Assembly: GCA_963663525.2 (NCBI GenBank)
Contig: CAXXHC010000003.1
Location: 1,736,001-1,800,000 of the forward strand
Reading direction: 5' to 3'
DNA: 64,000 nucleotides
Origin: G963663525 sp963663525
GTDB taxonomy: Bacteria > Myxococcota_A > SURF-8 > G963663525
Each line of letters opens with the position of its first letter. The first letter of the stretch is position 1. A model generated the notes under the pieces. That model was not told the DNA's origin, did no database searches, and saw only the letters and a list, made by a program, of their open reading frames with translations. The position numbers and the translations under genes were made by a program. Below are positions 7,013 through 16,225 of this stretch, piece after piece.

Positions 7013-8224
7013 ATGCCCGATAGCTCCCCCCGTTCTTCTCAGGTCGATTCCTTTAAAATTACGGGAAAGCGGCTTTTTACCATTTTGACCATCCTCCTCG
7101 TGACAGCCGGAACTCTGTGGCTGATTTTCTCGACCCAGCCGAAGGCCGTCCGGGTAGGCGCCACGAAGAAAACGGCGATGCTGGTGGAGGTCGTAGAGGT
7201 CGAACGCGGTAATTTTCATCCTATAATCGAAGGATTGGGAGCCGTGCAGCCTTCGAAAGACATTCTGCTCCGTCCGGAGGTCGCCGGGCGCGTTACGAGC
7301 ATGGCTGAAAGCTTCGTTCCGGGCGGATTCGTGAAAAAAGGCGAAACCTTGCTGCAAATCGACCCTTCCGACTATCGGAACGCGCTGGCGCAGCAAAAAG
7401 CCGCCTTGCAGCAAGCCCAGGCGGAACTCGATATCGAGATGGGACTTCAGGAAGCGGCTCGAAACAGTTATGCCTTGCTCGACGAGGAACTTCCCTCCGA
7501 CAAAGAAGCCCTGGTGCTGCGCAAGCCGCAACTCGAAGCGCTGGAAGCCAAGGTCGAGTCCGCCCGCGCCGCCGTAAAGCAGGCCGAACGGAATCTTTGG
7601 CGGACGACGGTCCAAGCACCTTTCGACGCGCATGTTTTGAGCCGCAGCGTCAATGTCGGTTCGCAGGTTTCGACGAGTAGCGAGTTGGGGCGGCTGGTCG
7701 GCTGGCGCACCTACTGGGTGAAAACCAGCGTGCCGCTTTCCAAGCTCCAATGGCTGGAATTTCCCGAAAAAGACCGCAAAGGGGCGGAAGTTCGCGTGCG
7801 CAACCGTTCTTCCTGGTCGAAAGGTGCTTTTCGTACAGGAAGGCTTTATAAACTCGTCGGAGCGTTGGAGGAAAAAACACGCCTGGCGAGGGTGCTCGTG
7901 GAAGTGGAAGATCCCCTCTCCCATCTGTCCGAACATGCCGGTGAACCGGTCTTGATGATCGGTTCGTTCGTGGAAACCCGCATCCAAGGGAAACAGATCG
8001 AGAACGTCGTGCGCATCGATCTGGATCATTTGCGCAAAAACGATACCGTCTGGGTCATGAAAGACGGCGCACTCGACATCCGCGAGGCGAATGTTCTGCT
8101 TCGTGGTACCTCCTACGCCTACATTTCGGAAGGACTGGAAGACGGGGAACGGATCGTCACCACCAGCCTGGCTTCCGTGGTCCAGGGAGCGCCGTTGCGT
8201 TTGAAGGAAGAACCCGTAAAGTAA
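7013..8224 (+). CDS. RND efflux pump periplasmic adaptor (membrane fusion protein)
   Basis: The 403-residue adaptor links an inner-membrane RND pump to an outer-membrane channel. A single N-terminal membrane anchor (about residues 22-43, GKRLFTILTILLVTAGTLWL) leads into the periplasmic part. There is no lipobox cysteine, so it is held by the helix rather than by lipid. The half-lipoyl motif (RPEVAGRVTSMAESFVPGGF) near residue 85 is followed by a helical hairpin with many Ala and Gln (about 118-195), the second lipoyl half (TTVQAPFDAHVLSRSVNVG) and beta-barrel domains. It is the first gene of the operon, 63 bp before the pump gene. The substrate is unknown. Confidence 0.92.
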   Translation: MPDSSPRSSQVDSFKITGKRLFTILTILLVTAGTLWLIFSTQPKAVRVGATKKTAMLVEVVEVERGNFHPIIEGLGAVQPSKDILLRPEVAGRVTSMAESFVPGGFVKKGETLLQIDPSDYRNALAQQKAALQQAQAELDIEMGLQEAARNSYALLDEELPSDKEALVLRKPQLEALEAKVESARAAVKQAERNLWRTTVQAPFDAHVLSRSVNVGSQVSTSSELGRLVGWRTYWVKTSVPLSKLQWLEFPEKDRKGAEVRVRNRSSWSKGAFRTGRLYKLVGALEEKTRLARVLVEVEDPLSHLSEHAGEPVLMIGSFVETRIQGKQIENVVRIDLDHLRKNDTVWVMKDGALDIREANVLLRGTSYAYISEGLEDGERIVTTSLASVVQGAPLRLKEEPVK

Positions 8225-8287
8225 CCTCAATCATCCATCAGTCCATGCCTGTCGATGGCTTGATTGTTTCCGGAAAAGACAGCGATA

Positions 8288-11200
8288 ATGAGCGAAACCC
8301 CAGCGAATTTCGATAACTTAAAACGGACCGGGCTTATCGCGTGGATGGCCGGCAATCCGATCGCCGCCAACCTGCTGATGGTGATTTTCATCTGCGGCGG
8401 CATCTGGTCGGCGTTCACCATCCAGAAAGAGGTTTTTCCCCGTTTCGAAATGGACATTGTGCAAGTCAGCGTCGGCTATCCGGGCGCTTCGCCGGAGGAA
8501 GTCGAGCAGGGTATCCTCCAGCCGGTGGAGGAAGCCATCAAGGGCATCCAGGGTATCGAGGAAATCGTATCGACAGCGCGGGAGGGGCAGGGCGAGGTGT
8601 CGATCGAGTTGGTGGCCGGAACCGACCGCATGAGGGCGTTTCAGGACATCGATCAGTCCATCAACCGTATCCGCACCTTTCCCGACGACGCCGAGCAGCC
8701 GGAAGTCATGCTCCAAGCTCGCGAACGCGGGGTTTTGGAAGTGGTCATCTACGGGGATACCGACATCTGGAGTCTGCGAAAACTTGCCGAGGGCCTGCGC
8801 GACCGTTTTCTAGCCGACCGCCGCATCACGCAGGTGACGATCGACCACGTGCCGGACTACGTGACCCACGTGGAAATCCCCCAACACCGTTTGCGAAAAT
8901 ACGGCCTTACGCTGGGGGGAGTCGCGAGCATCATCGAGCAATCGAGCCGCGATATTCCCGCCGGAGCCGTGGAGAGCCGAAGCGGGGAAATCGTGCTGCG
9001 CATGAAGGAGCGCAAACAATGGGCCGAGGAATTCGGCAATATCGTGGTGATTCCCTCGGAGACGGGCAGTCCGGTTTTGCTCAAAGATATTGCCGACATA
9101 GAAGACGGCTTCGACGAAACGGGCTTTCACGCCCATTTCAACCGGCAGCCTTCGGTGGAATTGGGGATTTTCCGGGTGGGGAAGCAGTCGCCCATCGACA
9201 TCGCCGAGGCGGTGGGAGAAGTGCTGGCCGACTTCGAAACGACGCTGCCGCCGGGATTGCATCTGCGCATCGAAAAAAACCGCGCCGAGCACTACGCCGA
9301 CCGGCTGAACCTTTTAAAAGAAAACGGGATTATCGCCATCGTGATCGTGCTCGTGATCCTCGCGGCGTTTCTGGAATTCCGGCTGGCGTTCTGGGTGATG
9401 ATGGGGATGATCGTCTCCTTCCTTGGCGGCCTGATGATTCTGCCGATTTTCGGCGTGAGCATCAACATGATCTCGATGTTTGCCTTCCTTGTGGCGCTGG
9501 GCATCGTGGTGGACGATGCCATCATCGTAGGGGAAAACATCTTCGAATACCGCCAGCAGGGCATGGGATTTCTCGAATCCGCCGTGCAGGGCGCGAAAGA
9601 CATCTTCAGTCCCGTAACGTTCAGCGTACTCACCAATATCGTGACCTTCGTCCCGTTGATGTTCGTACCCGGCATGATGGGCAAGTTTTTCTGGCCCATC
9701 CCGGTGGTGGTCATCACCGTGTTCGCCATTTCCCTGTTCGAAGCGGTGTTCATTCTACCGGCCCACCTGGCCCATACTTCGGGGCGGAAAGGGATCTTCG
9801 ATGGCGGTATGATTCACCGCGCGCAGCAGGCGTTCGCCAGGGGATTCAACCGCTTTGTTGATCGTCAGTACCGGGCGTTTCTAGATCTTGCGCTGAAGTA
9901 CCGCTACATTACCATGACCATCGCCACGGCCCTGTTGATTATCGTGGGAGGATACGGGGCGAGCGACCACATGGGCATGATTATGATGCCGGAAGTGGCT
10001 GCCGACGAAATCGAGGCAGGGGTGTATCTGCCGGTGGGCACTACGCTGGATCAGGCCGCGAAAATCGCCCACGACATTACCGAATCCACCCATCGGATGT
10101 TCGAAAAATACAACCTGAAGGTCGCGGCGGAAGGCATCAAGACCAACGTGCGCAGGCAGACGTTCATCGACGTGGAAATCGTCATGAGACCCGCCGACGA
10201 GCACGACATGACGGCGAAGGACATCATTGAGTTGTGGCGCAAGGAAATCGGGGATATCGAAGGCGTGGACCAAATCACGTTCCAGGCGGAAAGCGGTCCG
10301 GGCGGCCATCGGGACGATATCATGGTGGATCTCAGCCATACGGACATCGACGTGCTCCAGAAGGCGAGCGCGGATTTCGTGGAGTTGGCCAAGGAATTCG
10401 AAAACGCCCGCGACGTCAACGACAATTACGACAAAGGAAAGGTGCAGTTCGACTTCAAACTGCTGCCGGAGGCGCGCAACCTGGGTTTGACTTCCGAGGA
10501 TGTCGGCAACCAACTACGCCATGCGTTTTACGGAGCCGTGGCCAAACGGCAGCTTCGGGGCACCAACGAAATCGAAGTGCGCGTCAAGCTTCCCAAAGAA
10601 GAACGCAAGGAACTTGCCTCTCTGGAAGATTTCACGATTCTGACCTCGAACGGGACGGAAGTTCCTCTGTTCGAGGTCGCCACGGTGAATGTTGGGGAAG
10701 CGTTCAATTCCATATCGAGACGCAACGGTCGCCGGGTGGTGACTGTGGGGCTGGATGTCGAACCGCGAAGCGCCATGACGCGGGTGCGCGCCTCGATCGA
10801 CGATGAAATTCTTCCCAAACTGCGGGAAAACTACCCAGGTCTTACCTGGACGTACCAGGGAATGCACGCCGAGATGGGCGAGTCCACCCACGCGCTGTGG
10901 GGCGGTTTCATGCTGGCGATGTTCGTGGTATATGCGCTTCTGGCCATCGCCTTTGGTAGCTATATGCAGCCGCTGATCGTGATGGTCGCCATTCCCTTCG
11001 GTATCGTCGGAGCCGTGATCGGCCACATTCTGCTGGGATTCGATCTTTCGTTGATGAGCCTCATGGGCGTGGTGGCGCTGTCCGGGGTGGTGGTCAACGA
11101 CTCGCTTATCATGGTGCATTACGCCAACGGCAAGCGGAAGGATCATTCCGCCTTCGAGGCCATTCACGAGGCGGGCATCCGGCGCTTCCGACCGATCGTG

Positions 11201-11431
11201 CTGACCACATTGACCACGTTCGGCGGTCTGGTGCCGATGATCCTAGAAACCTCCCGTCAGGCCACATTCCTGATTCCGATGGCCATCTCGCTCGGTTTCG
11301 GCATCGTCTTCACCACGGCGATCATTCTGGTGATCGTGCCCTGCCTGTACATGGCGCTTGACGACGTGTTGAAACGTTTCAATGGTGAAAACGCCGATCC
11401 GAACGACGCCGAAGTCCACGAGGGTGCGTGA
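8288..11431 (+). CDS. RND-family efflux transporter (AcrB-type permease)
   Basis: A large proton-driven pump of 1047 residues in the inner membrane, of the hydrophobe/amphiphile efflux type. Visible are the first transmembrane helix (LIAWMAGNPIAANLLMVIFI), two large periplasmic loops, and the helix-4 motif with the paired aspartates of the proton relay (ALGIVVDDAIIVGENI, near residue 407). The GVVVNDSLIMVHYANGKR and RRFRPIVLTTLTTFGGLVP motifs lie in the second half. A TTG codon at 8264 would add eight residues. The ATG at 8288 is preferred because GGAAAAG lies upstream and the family usually starts close to this helix. The stop overlaps the start of the TolC-like gene, which points to coupled translation. 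Confidence 0.95.
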   Translation: MSETPANFDNLKRTGLIAWMAGNPIAANLLMVIFICGGIWSAFTIQKEVFPRFEMDIVQVSVGYPGASPEEVEQGILQPVEEAIKGIQGIEEIVSTAREGQGEVSIELVAGTDRMRAFQDIDQSINRIRTFPDDAEQPEVMLQARERGVLEVVIYGDTDIWSLRKLAEGLRDRFLADRRITQVTIDHVPDYVTHVEIPQHRLRKYGLTLGGVASIIEQSSRDIPAGAVESRSGEIVLRMKERKQWAEEFGNIVVIPSETGSPVLLKDIADIEDGFDETGFHAHFNRQPSVELGIFRVGKQSPIDIAEAVGEVLADFETTLPPGLHLRIEKNRAEHYADRLNLLKENGIIAIVIVLVILAAFLEFRLAFWVMMGMIVSFLGGLMILPIFGVSINMISMFAFLVALGIVVDDAIIVGENIFEYRQQGMGFLESAVQGAKDIFSPVTFSVLTNIVTFVPLMFVPGMMGKFFWPIPVVVITVFAISLFEAVFILPAHLAHTSGRKGIFDGGMIHRAQQAFARGFNRFVDRQYRAFLDLALKYRYITMTIATALLIIVGGYGASDHMGMIMMPEVAADEIEAGVYLPVGTTLDQAAKIAHDITESTHRMFEKYNLKVAAEGIKTNVRRQTFIDVEIVMRPADEHDMTAKDIIELWRKEIGDIEGVDQITFQAESGPGGHRDDIMVDLSHTDIDVLQKASADFVELAKEFENARDVNDNYDKGKVQFDFKLLPEARNLGLTSEDVGNQLRHAFYGAVAKRQLRGTNEIEVRVKLPKEERKELASLEDFTILTSNGTEVPLFEVATVNVGEAFNSISRRNGRRVVTVGLDVEPRSAMTRVRASIDDEILPKLRENYPGLTWTYQGMHAEMGESTHALWGGFMLAMFVVYALLAIAFGSYMQPLIVMVAIPFGIVGAVIGHILLGFDLSLMSLMGVVALSGVVVNDSLIMVHYANGKRKDHSAFEAIHEAGIRRFRPIVLTTLTTFGGLVPMILETSRQATFLIPMAISLGFGIVFTTAIILVIVPCLYMALDDVLKRFNGENADPNDAEVHEGA

Positions 11432-12807
11432 TGAAAGAGAAGCATCGCATGTTGAATATGGTTAGAGTCGCCGTTTGGACGTTGGTGTTTTCCTTTGTGT
11501 TTTCGCCCGTTTACCTTGATGCGCAGGTGGTCGATTCTTCCGCGTTGCCTTCGCTTCGACCGGGAAAGAGGGTCACGCTCGCGCAGGCGCTGCATAGGGC
11601 CGACGAGCGCAACCGCTCGCTGGAGGCGCTGAGGGTCAACTTGGCGCTGGCCGCCCAAAATATGCGGGCGTCCTGGGCGGGGCTTTTGCCGACCGTCTCC
11701 GGCGAACTCGGTTATATCCTGCACGACGAGGCGATGACATCCACCGATTCGAGTGGACGCAGCTTCGAAACCCGCGAACGGAACGAAGTGGACGCGACAC
11801 TGAACGTCCGTATGCCGCTGGTGAACGCTCAGACGTGGCTTGGCGTGGATGTGGCTGGAAATGAAGAGGAAATCGCGAAATTGAGCATGGAGCAGGCACG
11901 GCAGGTGTTGCTCTACACGGTGGCCGAAACCTACTACCAGGCGGCGACGGCGCAGGAGCTGATCCGGGTCTATGCCTCGCAGGCCGACGCGCTGGAGACT
12001 CACATCAAGGACGCGCTTTCGCGCTATCGTTCGGGCGCGGGAGAATTGATGGACGTGAAAAGCGCCCAGACCGACTTGATTTCACTAAGGGAATCCCAGG
12101 CCGGAGCCATTTTCGCGCTGGAGGATATCCGCGACACCCTGGCGCTGTTGATGGTAATCGATACGCCGCCGCTGCCGGTCGAAAACCCGGAGTCGGTGCC
12201 GTTCGAGGGCGTTTCCGAGAAGCAGGATACCACCGATGCGACCGCGAACCGGTGGGATGTCGAGGTGGCCGAGAAGGAATTGCGTCTGGCCGAAAAGGAA
12301 CTTAAAACCCAGTACATGCAATTCGTTCCGACGCTCGTCGCGGTGTTTCAGTACGACTACGCCTTGACGGTTCCCGATACGCCGCTGGTTGTGGATCGGG
12401 ATTCCTGGTTTACGGGATTGACGTTGACGGTTCCGCTCTTCAACTACGGGTTTTATCCCGCGCTGGGTTCCAAGCGGGAGTCGAAGCGTAAAGCTCGGCT
12501 GGAGTTGGAAGACGTCAAGGCCGAAGCCGAGACGGAGTACCTCCACAGCCTGCGCATGATCCGTGAGGCGGAGTATTTCGTGGGTACGGCGAAGACGAAA
12601 ACGAAGTTGGCGGACGATACTCTCAAGCTGGCGCGCATCGCGTATTTCAACGGGAACGCCACGGCGTTGACGGTTATCGACGCCAGGCGCAGCAGCCAGA
12701 ACGCCCACGTGGATTTCGAGACCCGCCGTCTGGAACTCGAACTTGCCCGGCTGGCCTATCTGCGTGCCATCGGAAAAGATGTGACGGAACTGTTCGGACG
12801 TCCGTAA
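11431..12807 (+). CDS. outer-membrane efflux channel (TolC/OprM family)
   Basis: The channel component of the tripartite pump, 458 residues from the ATG at 11431. That ATG overlaps the stop of the permease gene (TGATG). A GTG three bases earlier and an ATG at 11449 are other possible starts. A signal peptide ends near residue 34 (VYLDAQ). Two repeated OEP domains follow, each with long Ala/Leu/Glu helices (ERNRSLEALRVNLALAAQN; EKELRLAEKELKTQYMQF) and beta strands. It should trimerise in the outer membrane and dock onto the adaptor encoded at 7013. No cysteine follows the signal, so it is not lipidated. It is the last gene of the operon. Confidence 0.92.
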   Translation: MKEKHRMLNMVRVAVWTLVFSFVFSPVYLDAQVVDSSALPSLRPGKRVTLAQALHRADERNRSLEALRVNLALAAQNMRASWAGLLPTVSGELGYILHDEAMTSTDSSGRSFETRERNEVDATLNVRMPLVNAQTWLGVDVAGNEEEIAKLSMEQARQVLLYTVAETYYQAATAQELIRVYASQADALETHIKDALSRYRSGAGELMDVKSAQTDLISLRESQAGAIFALEDIRDTLALLMVIDTPPLPVENPESVPFEGVSEKQDTTDATANRWDVEVAEKELRLAEKELKTQYMQFVPTLVAVFQYDYALTVPDTPLVVDRDSWFTGLTLTVPLFNYGFYPALGSKRESKRKARLELEDVKAEAETEYLHSLRMIREAEYFVGTAKTKTKLADDTLKLARIAYFNGNATALTVIDARRSSQNAHVDFETRRLELELARLAYLRAIGKDVTELFGRP

Positions 12808-12856
12808 ACTCGAAAATTTTATGACTTTCCGACACGCCTGTTCAAAATAGGTTTTC

Positions 12857-13259
12857 TTGGACAGCATCTTGATGGTTCCCTCAGCCGAATCTTATTGGAT
12901 TGATGCTCAAATCGCTTGAAAAATGGGCTTTAACCCGCATTATTCATAAGGATCGTAGCGAGACGCAGAAAACCGAAGATATTTCATGAAGTTGGACCGA
13001 TTTTCACCCGCAGGCATACTTTACAGTCTGTCGAGGATGAAAATCGGGAAACAAGTGAAAGATCGAGGATTTTCAAGTCGCAGTAGATTCTTCATGAATT
13101 ATGCGGGTTAAATGGCATATGCACGTAAAAACAGTCTCAACTTAATTTTGGACAGCAAAATCAGGCAATGGAGACCTGGTTTCGTCTTGGAAATTCTGTC
13201 CAGTATTTTCAGCTACTTACCGTGTCCAAAACACGGATCTCAGATTGTTTTGGACAGTA
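12857..13259. promoter_or_regulatory. recurring TTGGACAG motif, possible operator
   Basis: TTGGACAGCA occurs at 12857-12866 and 13148-13157. TTGGACAGTA lies at 13250-13259 and the reverse CTGTCCA at 13196-13202. A small hairpin around CCGTGTCCAAAACACGG lies at about 13220. The cluster lies between the efflux operon and pgi. It may be a regulator binding site or a decayed repeat. Confidence 0.3.
12929..13112. repeat. imperfect 184-bp palindrome (MITE-like)
   Basis: The outer arms (12929-12947 and 13094-13112) match over 19 bases with one mismatch (core TTTAACCCGCAT). A second pair, CCGATTTTCA and TGAAAATCGG (12997-13006, 13038-13047), is perfect. The sequence between the two pairs still shows partial complementarity. 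There is no open frame inside. This shape fits a small non-autonomous element or an old inverted duplication. Confidence 0.45.
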
Positions 13260-13383
13260 TTGACTTTCCGAATAGAACGAGGCGAGAAAGCAGGTTGGAG
13301 AAGGAGTACATTCGGTTCACCCTAAGGAGCTCCTAATAATGTTTAAAAATAATATAAACTCGCGTGAATATACTGCAAAGTCG

Positions 13384-13625
13384 TGCAATTTTACGCAAAC
13401 TCACGTCATGCTCGATCTATATCGCAAAACTCGTGCAAACTCACGACGAAACGTGCAAAGTCCTCCCCGGTTTTCTCGCAACGAGTCGAGGGTAACCGAG
13501 AAAAAAGTGTAAAGCAATGGGACAAAAACGGCCTTTTTAGGGTGAAAAATCAAGATCCATTTGGTTTTTTCTCGCAATGCTCGTGTTTCCGAATCTGCAC
13601 GTTTTTTCGTCAATTTGCACGTTTG
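13384..13625. promoter_or_regulatory. cluster of CGTGCAA-type heptamers
   Basis: CGTGCAA or a close variant on either strand occurs five times within about 240 bp (near 13384, 13431, 13449, 13597 and 13615), some within CGTGCAAACTCACG. The region is AT-rich and lies directly upstream of pgi. It may be a protein-binding array or chance repetition. Confidence 0.25.
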
Positions 13626-13752
13626 CATGAAGAGTCGAATTGAGATGGAAATTGCTGGGGGGGGCTCGTTTTCCGCTTGTCAAAGCGCATTAAAGTTTTA
13701 TAGTGAAAAAACAAGGCATTCCACAAGGATCTGGCAGATGAGGAGGGTGGTC

Positions 13753-15156
13753 ATGACGGCGGCGAAACCGTTGGTGTTCGATCTGTCTACCTGTTTCGGA
13801 CGGGGACGTGTTACAAGTAAACATTTGAAATCCTTCGAGAAAATGTTGATTGCCGCTAAAGAGCGCGTCGAGCGGGAAGTTGCCGAAGAGAAGCTCGGTT
13901 TCTGGAAAGCTCCCGAACTCCAGGCGAAACCGAAAAACCTCGCCGCCATGGCCAATCTCGTGGCGTCCTGGCAAGGACATTACGATACGCTAGTGGTGGT
14001 CGGTATCGGGGGTAGCGCATTGGGTACGCGTATGCTGCTAAATGCTCTAACTCACCGATATCACAACGAACTTTCCGCCGAGAAGCGCGGCGGCATGAAG
14101 GTCTACCTTCTCGAAAACGACGACCCCGATAGCTTCGAGGCGCTGTGGTCGGCGATCGATCCGCTGAAAACGGTGTTCAACGTGATCTCGAAATCCGGCA
14201 CCACCGCCGAAACGGCGTCGCAGTTCGCCACCGTACTTCAACGGATGCGCAAGCTTTATCCCAATAGCTGGTCCGAGCACTTCGTGTTCACCACCGACCC
14301 GGAAAAAGGCGTGTTGCGGCCTTTCGCGGCGCAACATGGAATCGCCTGCCTCGACGTTCCCCCCGATGTGGGCGGGCGCTTTTCGGTACTTACCCCGGTG
14401 GGACTGCTTCCGGCGCTGGCGGCGGGAATCGACATACAGGGGCTTCTAAAAGGGGCGGCGGCCATGTCGCGGCGCATTTTGGAAGCTCCCGCCGAGAGGA
14501 ATCCGGCGTTGAGAATCGCCGGGCTGCACGTGCTCGCCGATACCGCCATGGGAAAAAACATGGTGGTGGTCATGCCTTACGCCGATGGCTTGCGGGACTG
14601 GACGGAGTGGTTCTGCCAGTTGTGGGCCGAAAGTCTGGGCAAGCGCAGCGCCGAGGACGGTCGCGAGGTCCGTGCGGGAACCACACCGATCAAAGCCCTC
14701 GGGGCCATCGATCAGCACTCGCAAATGCAGCTATATATGGAAGGGCCGGACGACAAGTTTTTCGTGTTTCTCCACGTGGAAGCATTCGAAAAGAAAGTTC
14801 GTTTCCCCGGCAAAAAATACCTTCCCGACGAGTTGAACTATCTCAGCGGGCACACGATGCAGGAATTGATTCAGGCCGAGTTGAAAGCCAGTCGCTTCGC
14901 CCTGTCCCGGCAGGGACGCTTGAGCTATGAAATCCGCCTGCCGAAAATCGCAGCCGAAACCCTGGGGCAGCTCATTTTCTGGGCCGAGGCGACGACCTGT
15001 TACGCCGGGTATCTGTACGGAGTGAATCCTTTCGACCAGCCCGGCGTGGAGTTGGGCAAGAAATTTGCCTACGGACTGATGGGGCGCGAAGGGTTCGAGA
15101 AATTCAAGCAAAAAATTGACAAGGCTCCCGCTCCCAAGGAAGATCATTTGTTATAA
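13753..15156 (+). CDS. pgi: glucose-6-phosphate isomerase
   Basis: Interconverts glucose 6-phosphate and fructose 6-phosphate in glycolysis and gluconeogenesis; cytoplasmic. The chosen ATG is preceded by AGGAGGG at a 5-base spacing and gives 467 residues, close to the shorter bacterial PGI type. Recognisable motifs are VVGIGGSALGTRML (sugar-phosphate binding), FNVISKSGTTAETASQF, VGGRFSVLTPVGLLPALAAG and the DQHSQMQLYMEGP segment around the catalytic histidine. The frame is open further upstream to 13561, but that extension is low-complexity and lacks family residues. The lipid-kinase gene follows after 32 bp and is probably co-transcribed. Confidence 0.94.
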   Translation: MTAAKPLVFDLSTCFGRGRVTSKHLKSFEKMLIAAKERVEREVAEEKLGFWKAPELQAKPKNLAAMANLVASWQGHYDTLVVVGIGGSALGTRMLLNALTHRYHNELSAEKRGGMKVYLLENDDPDSFEALWSAIDPLKTVFNVISKSGTTAETASQFATVLQRMRKLYPNSWSEHFVFTTDPEKGVLRPFAAQHGIACLDVPPDVGGRFSVLTPVGLLPALAAGIDIQGLLKGAAAMSRRILEAPAERNPALRIAGLHVLADTAMGKNMVVVMPYADGLRDWTEWFCQLWAESLGKRSAEDGREVRAGTTPIKALGAIDQHSQMQLYMEGPDDKFFVFLHVEAFEKKVRFPGKKYLPDELNYLSGHTMQELIQAELKASRFALSRQGRLSYEIRLPKIAAETLGQLIFWAEATTCYAGYLYGVNPFDQPGVELGKKFAYGLMGREGFEKFKQKIDKAPAPKEDHLL

Positions 15157-15188
15157 ATCGTCGGTATTATTGGGAAAGAGGGCGAGAT

Positions 15189-16130
15189 ATGGACAATGAA
15201 TCTCGGACCCGGTTCATCGTCAATCCCGCAGCGGCAAATGGACGCTGTGGGGCTACCTGGCCGGAAAAGGCGCAAAAAATCGAAAGAACCCTCGGTGCCT
15301 GCGACTACGAATACACAAGTTGCAGGGGCGATGCCGAACGCATGGCACGCAAAGCGCTGGAAGACGGCGCGAGGTGCATTGTCGCCGTGGGTGGCGACGG
15401 CACGAACAATGAAGTGGTCAACGGCTTTTTCAGCAACGGAAAAGCGGTAAGCCCGGAGGCGGCGTTCGGATTCATCCCGGTGGGAACCGGCGGGGATTTT
15501 CGCAAAACCTTCGGATGGAGCAAGGACTTTTCCGAGGCGCTGAGCCGCCTCGAATCCGGGAAGACGCGCACGATCGATCTGGGACACCTGACCTGCATCG
15601 GACCTGACGGCGTGGAGTTGGACCGCTATTACATCAACATCGCAAGTTTCGGACTGGGCGGGCTCGTCGATCACTATTGCAATACAACGAGCAAAGCGCT
15701 GGGCGGCAAGGCCAGCTTTTTCATGGCCTCGTTGCGGGCGATCATCAAATGGCGCAACACGCCGGTGAAGCTCGTGTTGAACGGCGGGAAAAGCATCGAG
15801 CGCAGCATTTCCAACGTGGCGTTGGCCAATGGGCGCGTGTTCGGCGGCGGGATGCGCATCGCGCCGCTGGCCGAAGTGGATGACGGGCGTTTCGATATGG
15901 TGATTCTCGGGGATTTGACTTTCACCGAATTCGTTGCGCTTTCTGGAAAGCTTTACAAGGGCGAACATCTGAATATGCCCAAGATAGAGTCGTTTTCCAC
16001 TGCCAGACTGGAAGCGATGCCCGTGAATTCCGGGGACCAGGTGCTGATCGACATGGACGGCGAGCAACCCGGACGCCTTCCCGCCACGTTCAAGGTCGTT
16101 CCGCGCGCGTTGCGCATCTTTGCGGGGTAA
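15189..16130 (+). CDS. diacylglycerol kinase-like lipid kinase (YegS/BmrU type)
   Basis: A 313-residue protein of the diacylglycerol/sphingosine kinase catalytic family. The N-terminal nucleotide-binding half has FIVNPAAANGRCG, the signature GGDGTNNEVVNGF (about residues 75-87) and GFIPVGTGGDFRKTFG, the counterpart of the usual GTxNDFA. The C-terminal beta-sandwich ends in QVLIDMDGEQPGRLP. It should phosphorylate a membrane lipid such as diacylglycerol, feeding phosphatidic acid back into phospholipid synthesis; the true substrate is not known. GAGGGCGAG precedes the ATG. It lies 32 bp after pgi and ends 39 bp before a strong terminator. Confidence 0.88.
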   Translation: MDNESRTRFIVNPAAANGRCGATWPEKAQKIERTLGACDYEYTSCRGDAERMARKALEDGARCIVAVGGDGTNNEVVNGFFSNGKAVSPEAAFGFIPVGTGGDFRKTFGWSKDFSEALSRLESGKTRTIDLGHLTCIGPDGVELDRYYINIASFGLGGLVDHYCNTTSKALGGKASFFMASLRAIIKWRNTPVKLVLNGGKSIERSISNVALANGRVFGGGMRIAPLAEVDDGRFDMVILGDLTFTEFVALSGKLYKGEHLNMPKIESFSTARLEAMPVNSGDQVLIDMDGEQPGRLPATFKVVPRALRIFAG

Positions 16131-16169
16131 CGCGTTAGTTTGCTGCGTGGGCTCCCCCCCTAAAAAAAC

Positions 16170-16197
16170 GCCCGCCCGTGGCTAACCACGGGCGGGC
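16170..16197. terminator. bidirectional intrinsic terminator
   Basis: A perfect 12-bp GC-rich stem (GCCCGCCCGTGG / CCACGGGCGGGC) with a CTAA loop. On the plus strand TTGTTGTTT follows, on the minus strand GTTTTTTTA. It separates the convergent lipid-kinase gene and the giant repeat gene and should serve both. Confidence 0.92.
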
Positions 16198-16225
16198 TTG
16201 TTGTTTCCGAGAGAAAAATCTCCCG

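Larger units (their letters stand above)
12808..13752. other. 945-bp gene-free region before pgi
   Basis: AT-rich, with no open frame that resembles a protein. It holds an imperfect 184-bp palindrome (12929-13112), several TTGGACAG-type sequences (12857-13259) and a cluster of CGTGCAA-type heptamers (13384-13625). The frame that reads into pgi from 13561 lacks conserved residues before 13753, so the longer N-terminus was rejected. Confidence 0.6.

Noticed and set aside
13561..13752. Extended N-terminus of glucose-6-phosphate isomerase
   Set aside because: Low-complexity and AT-rich; a strong AGGAGGG site places the start at 13753.
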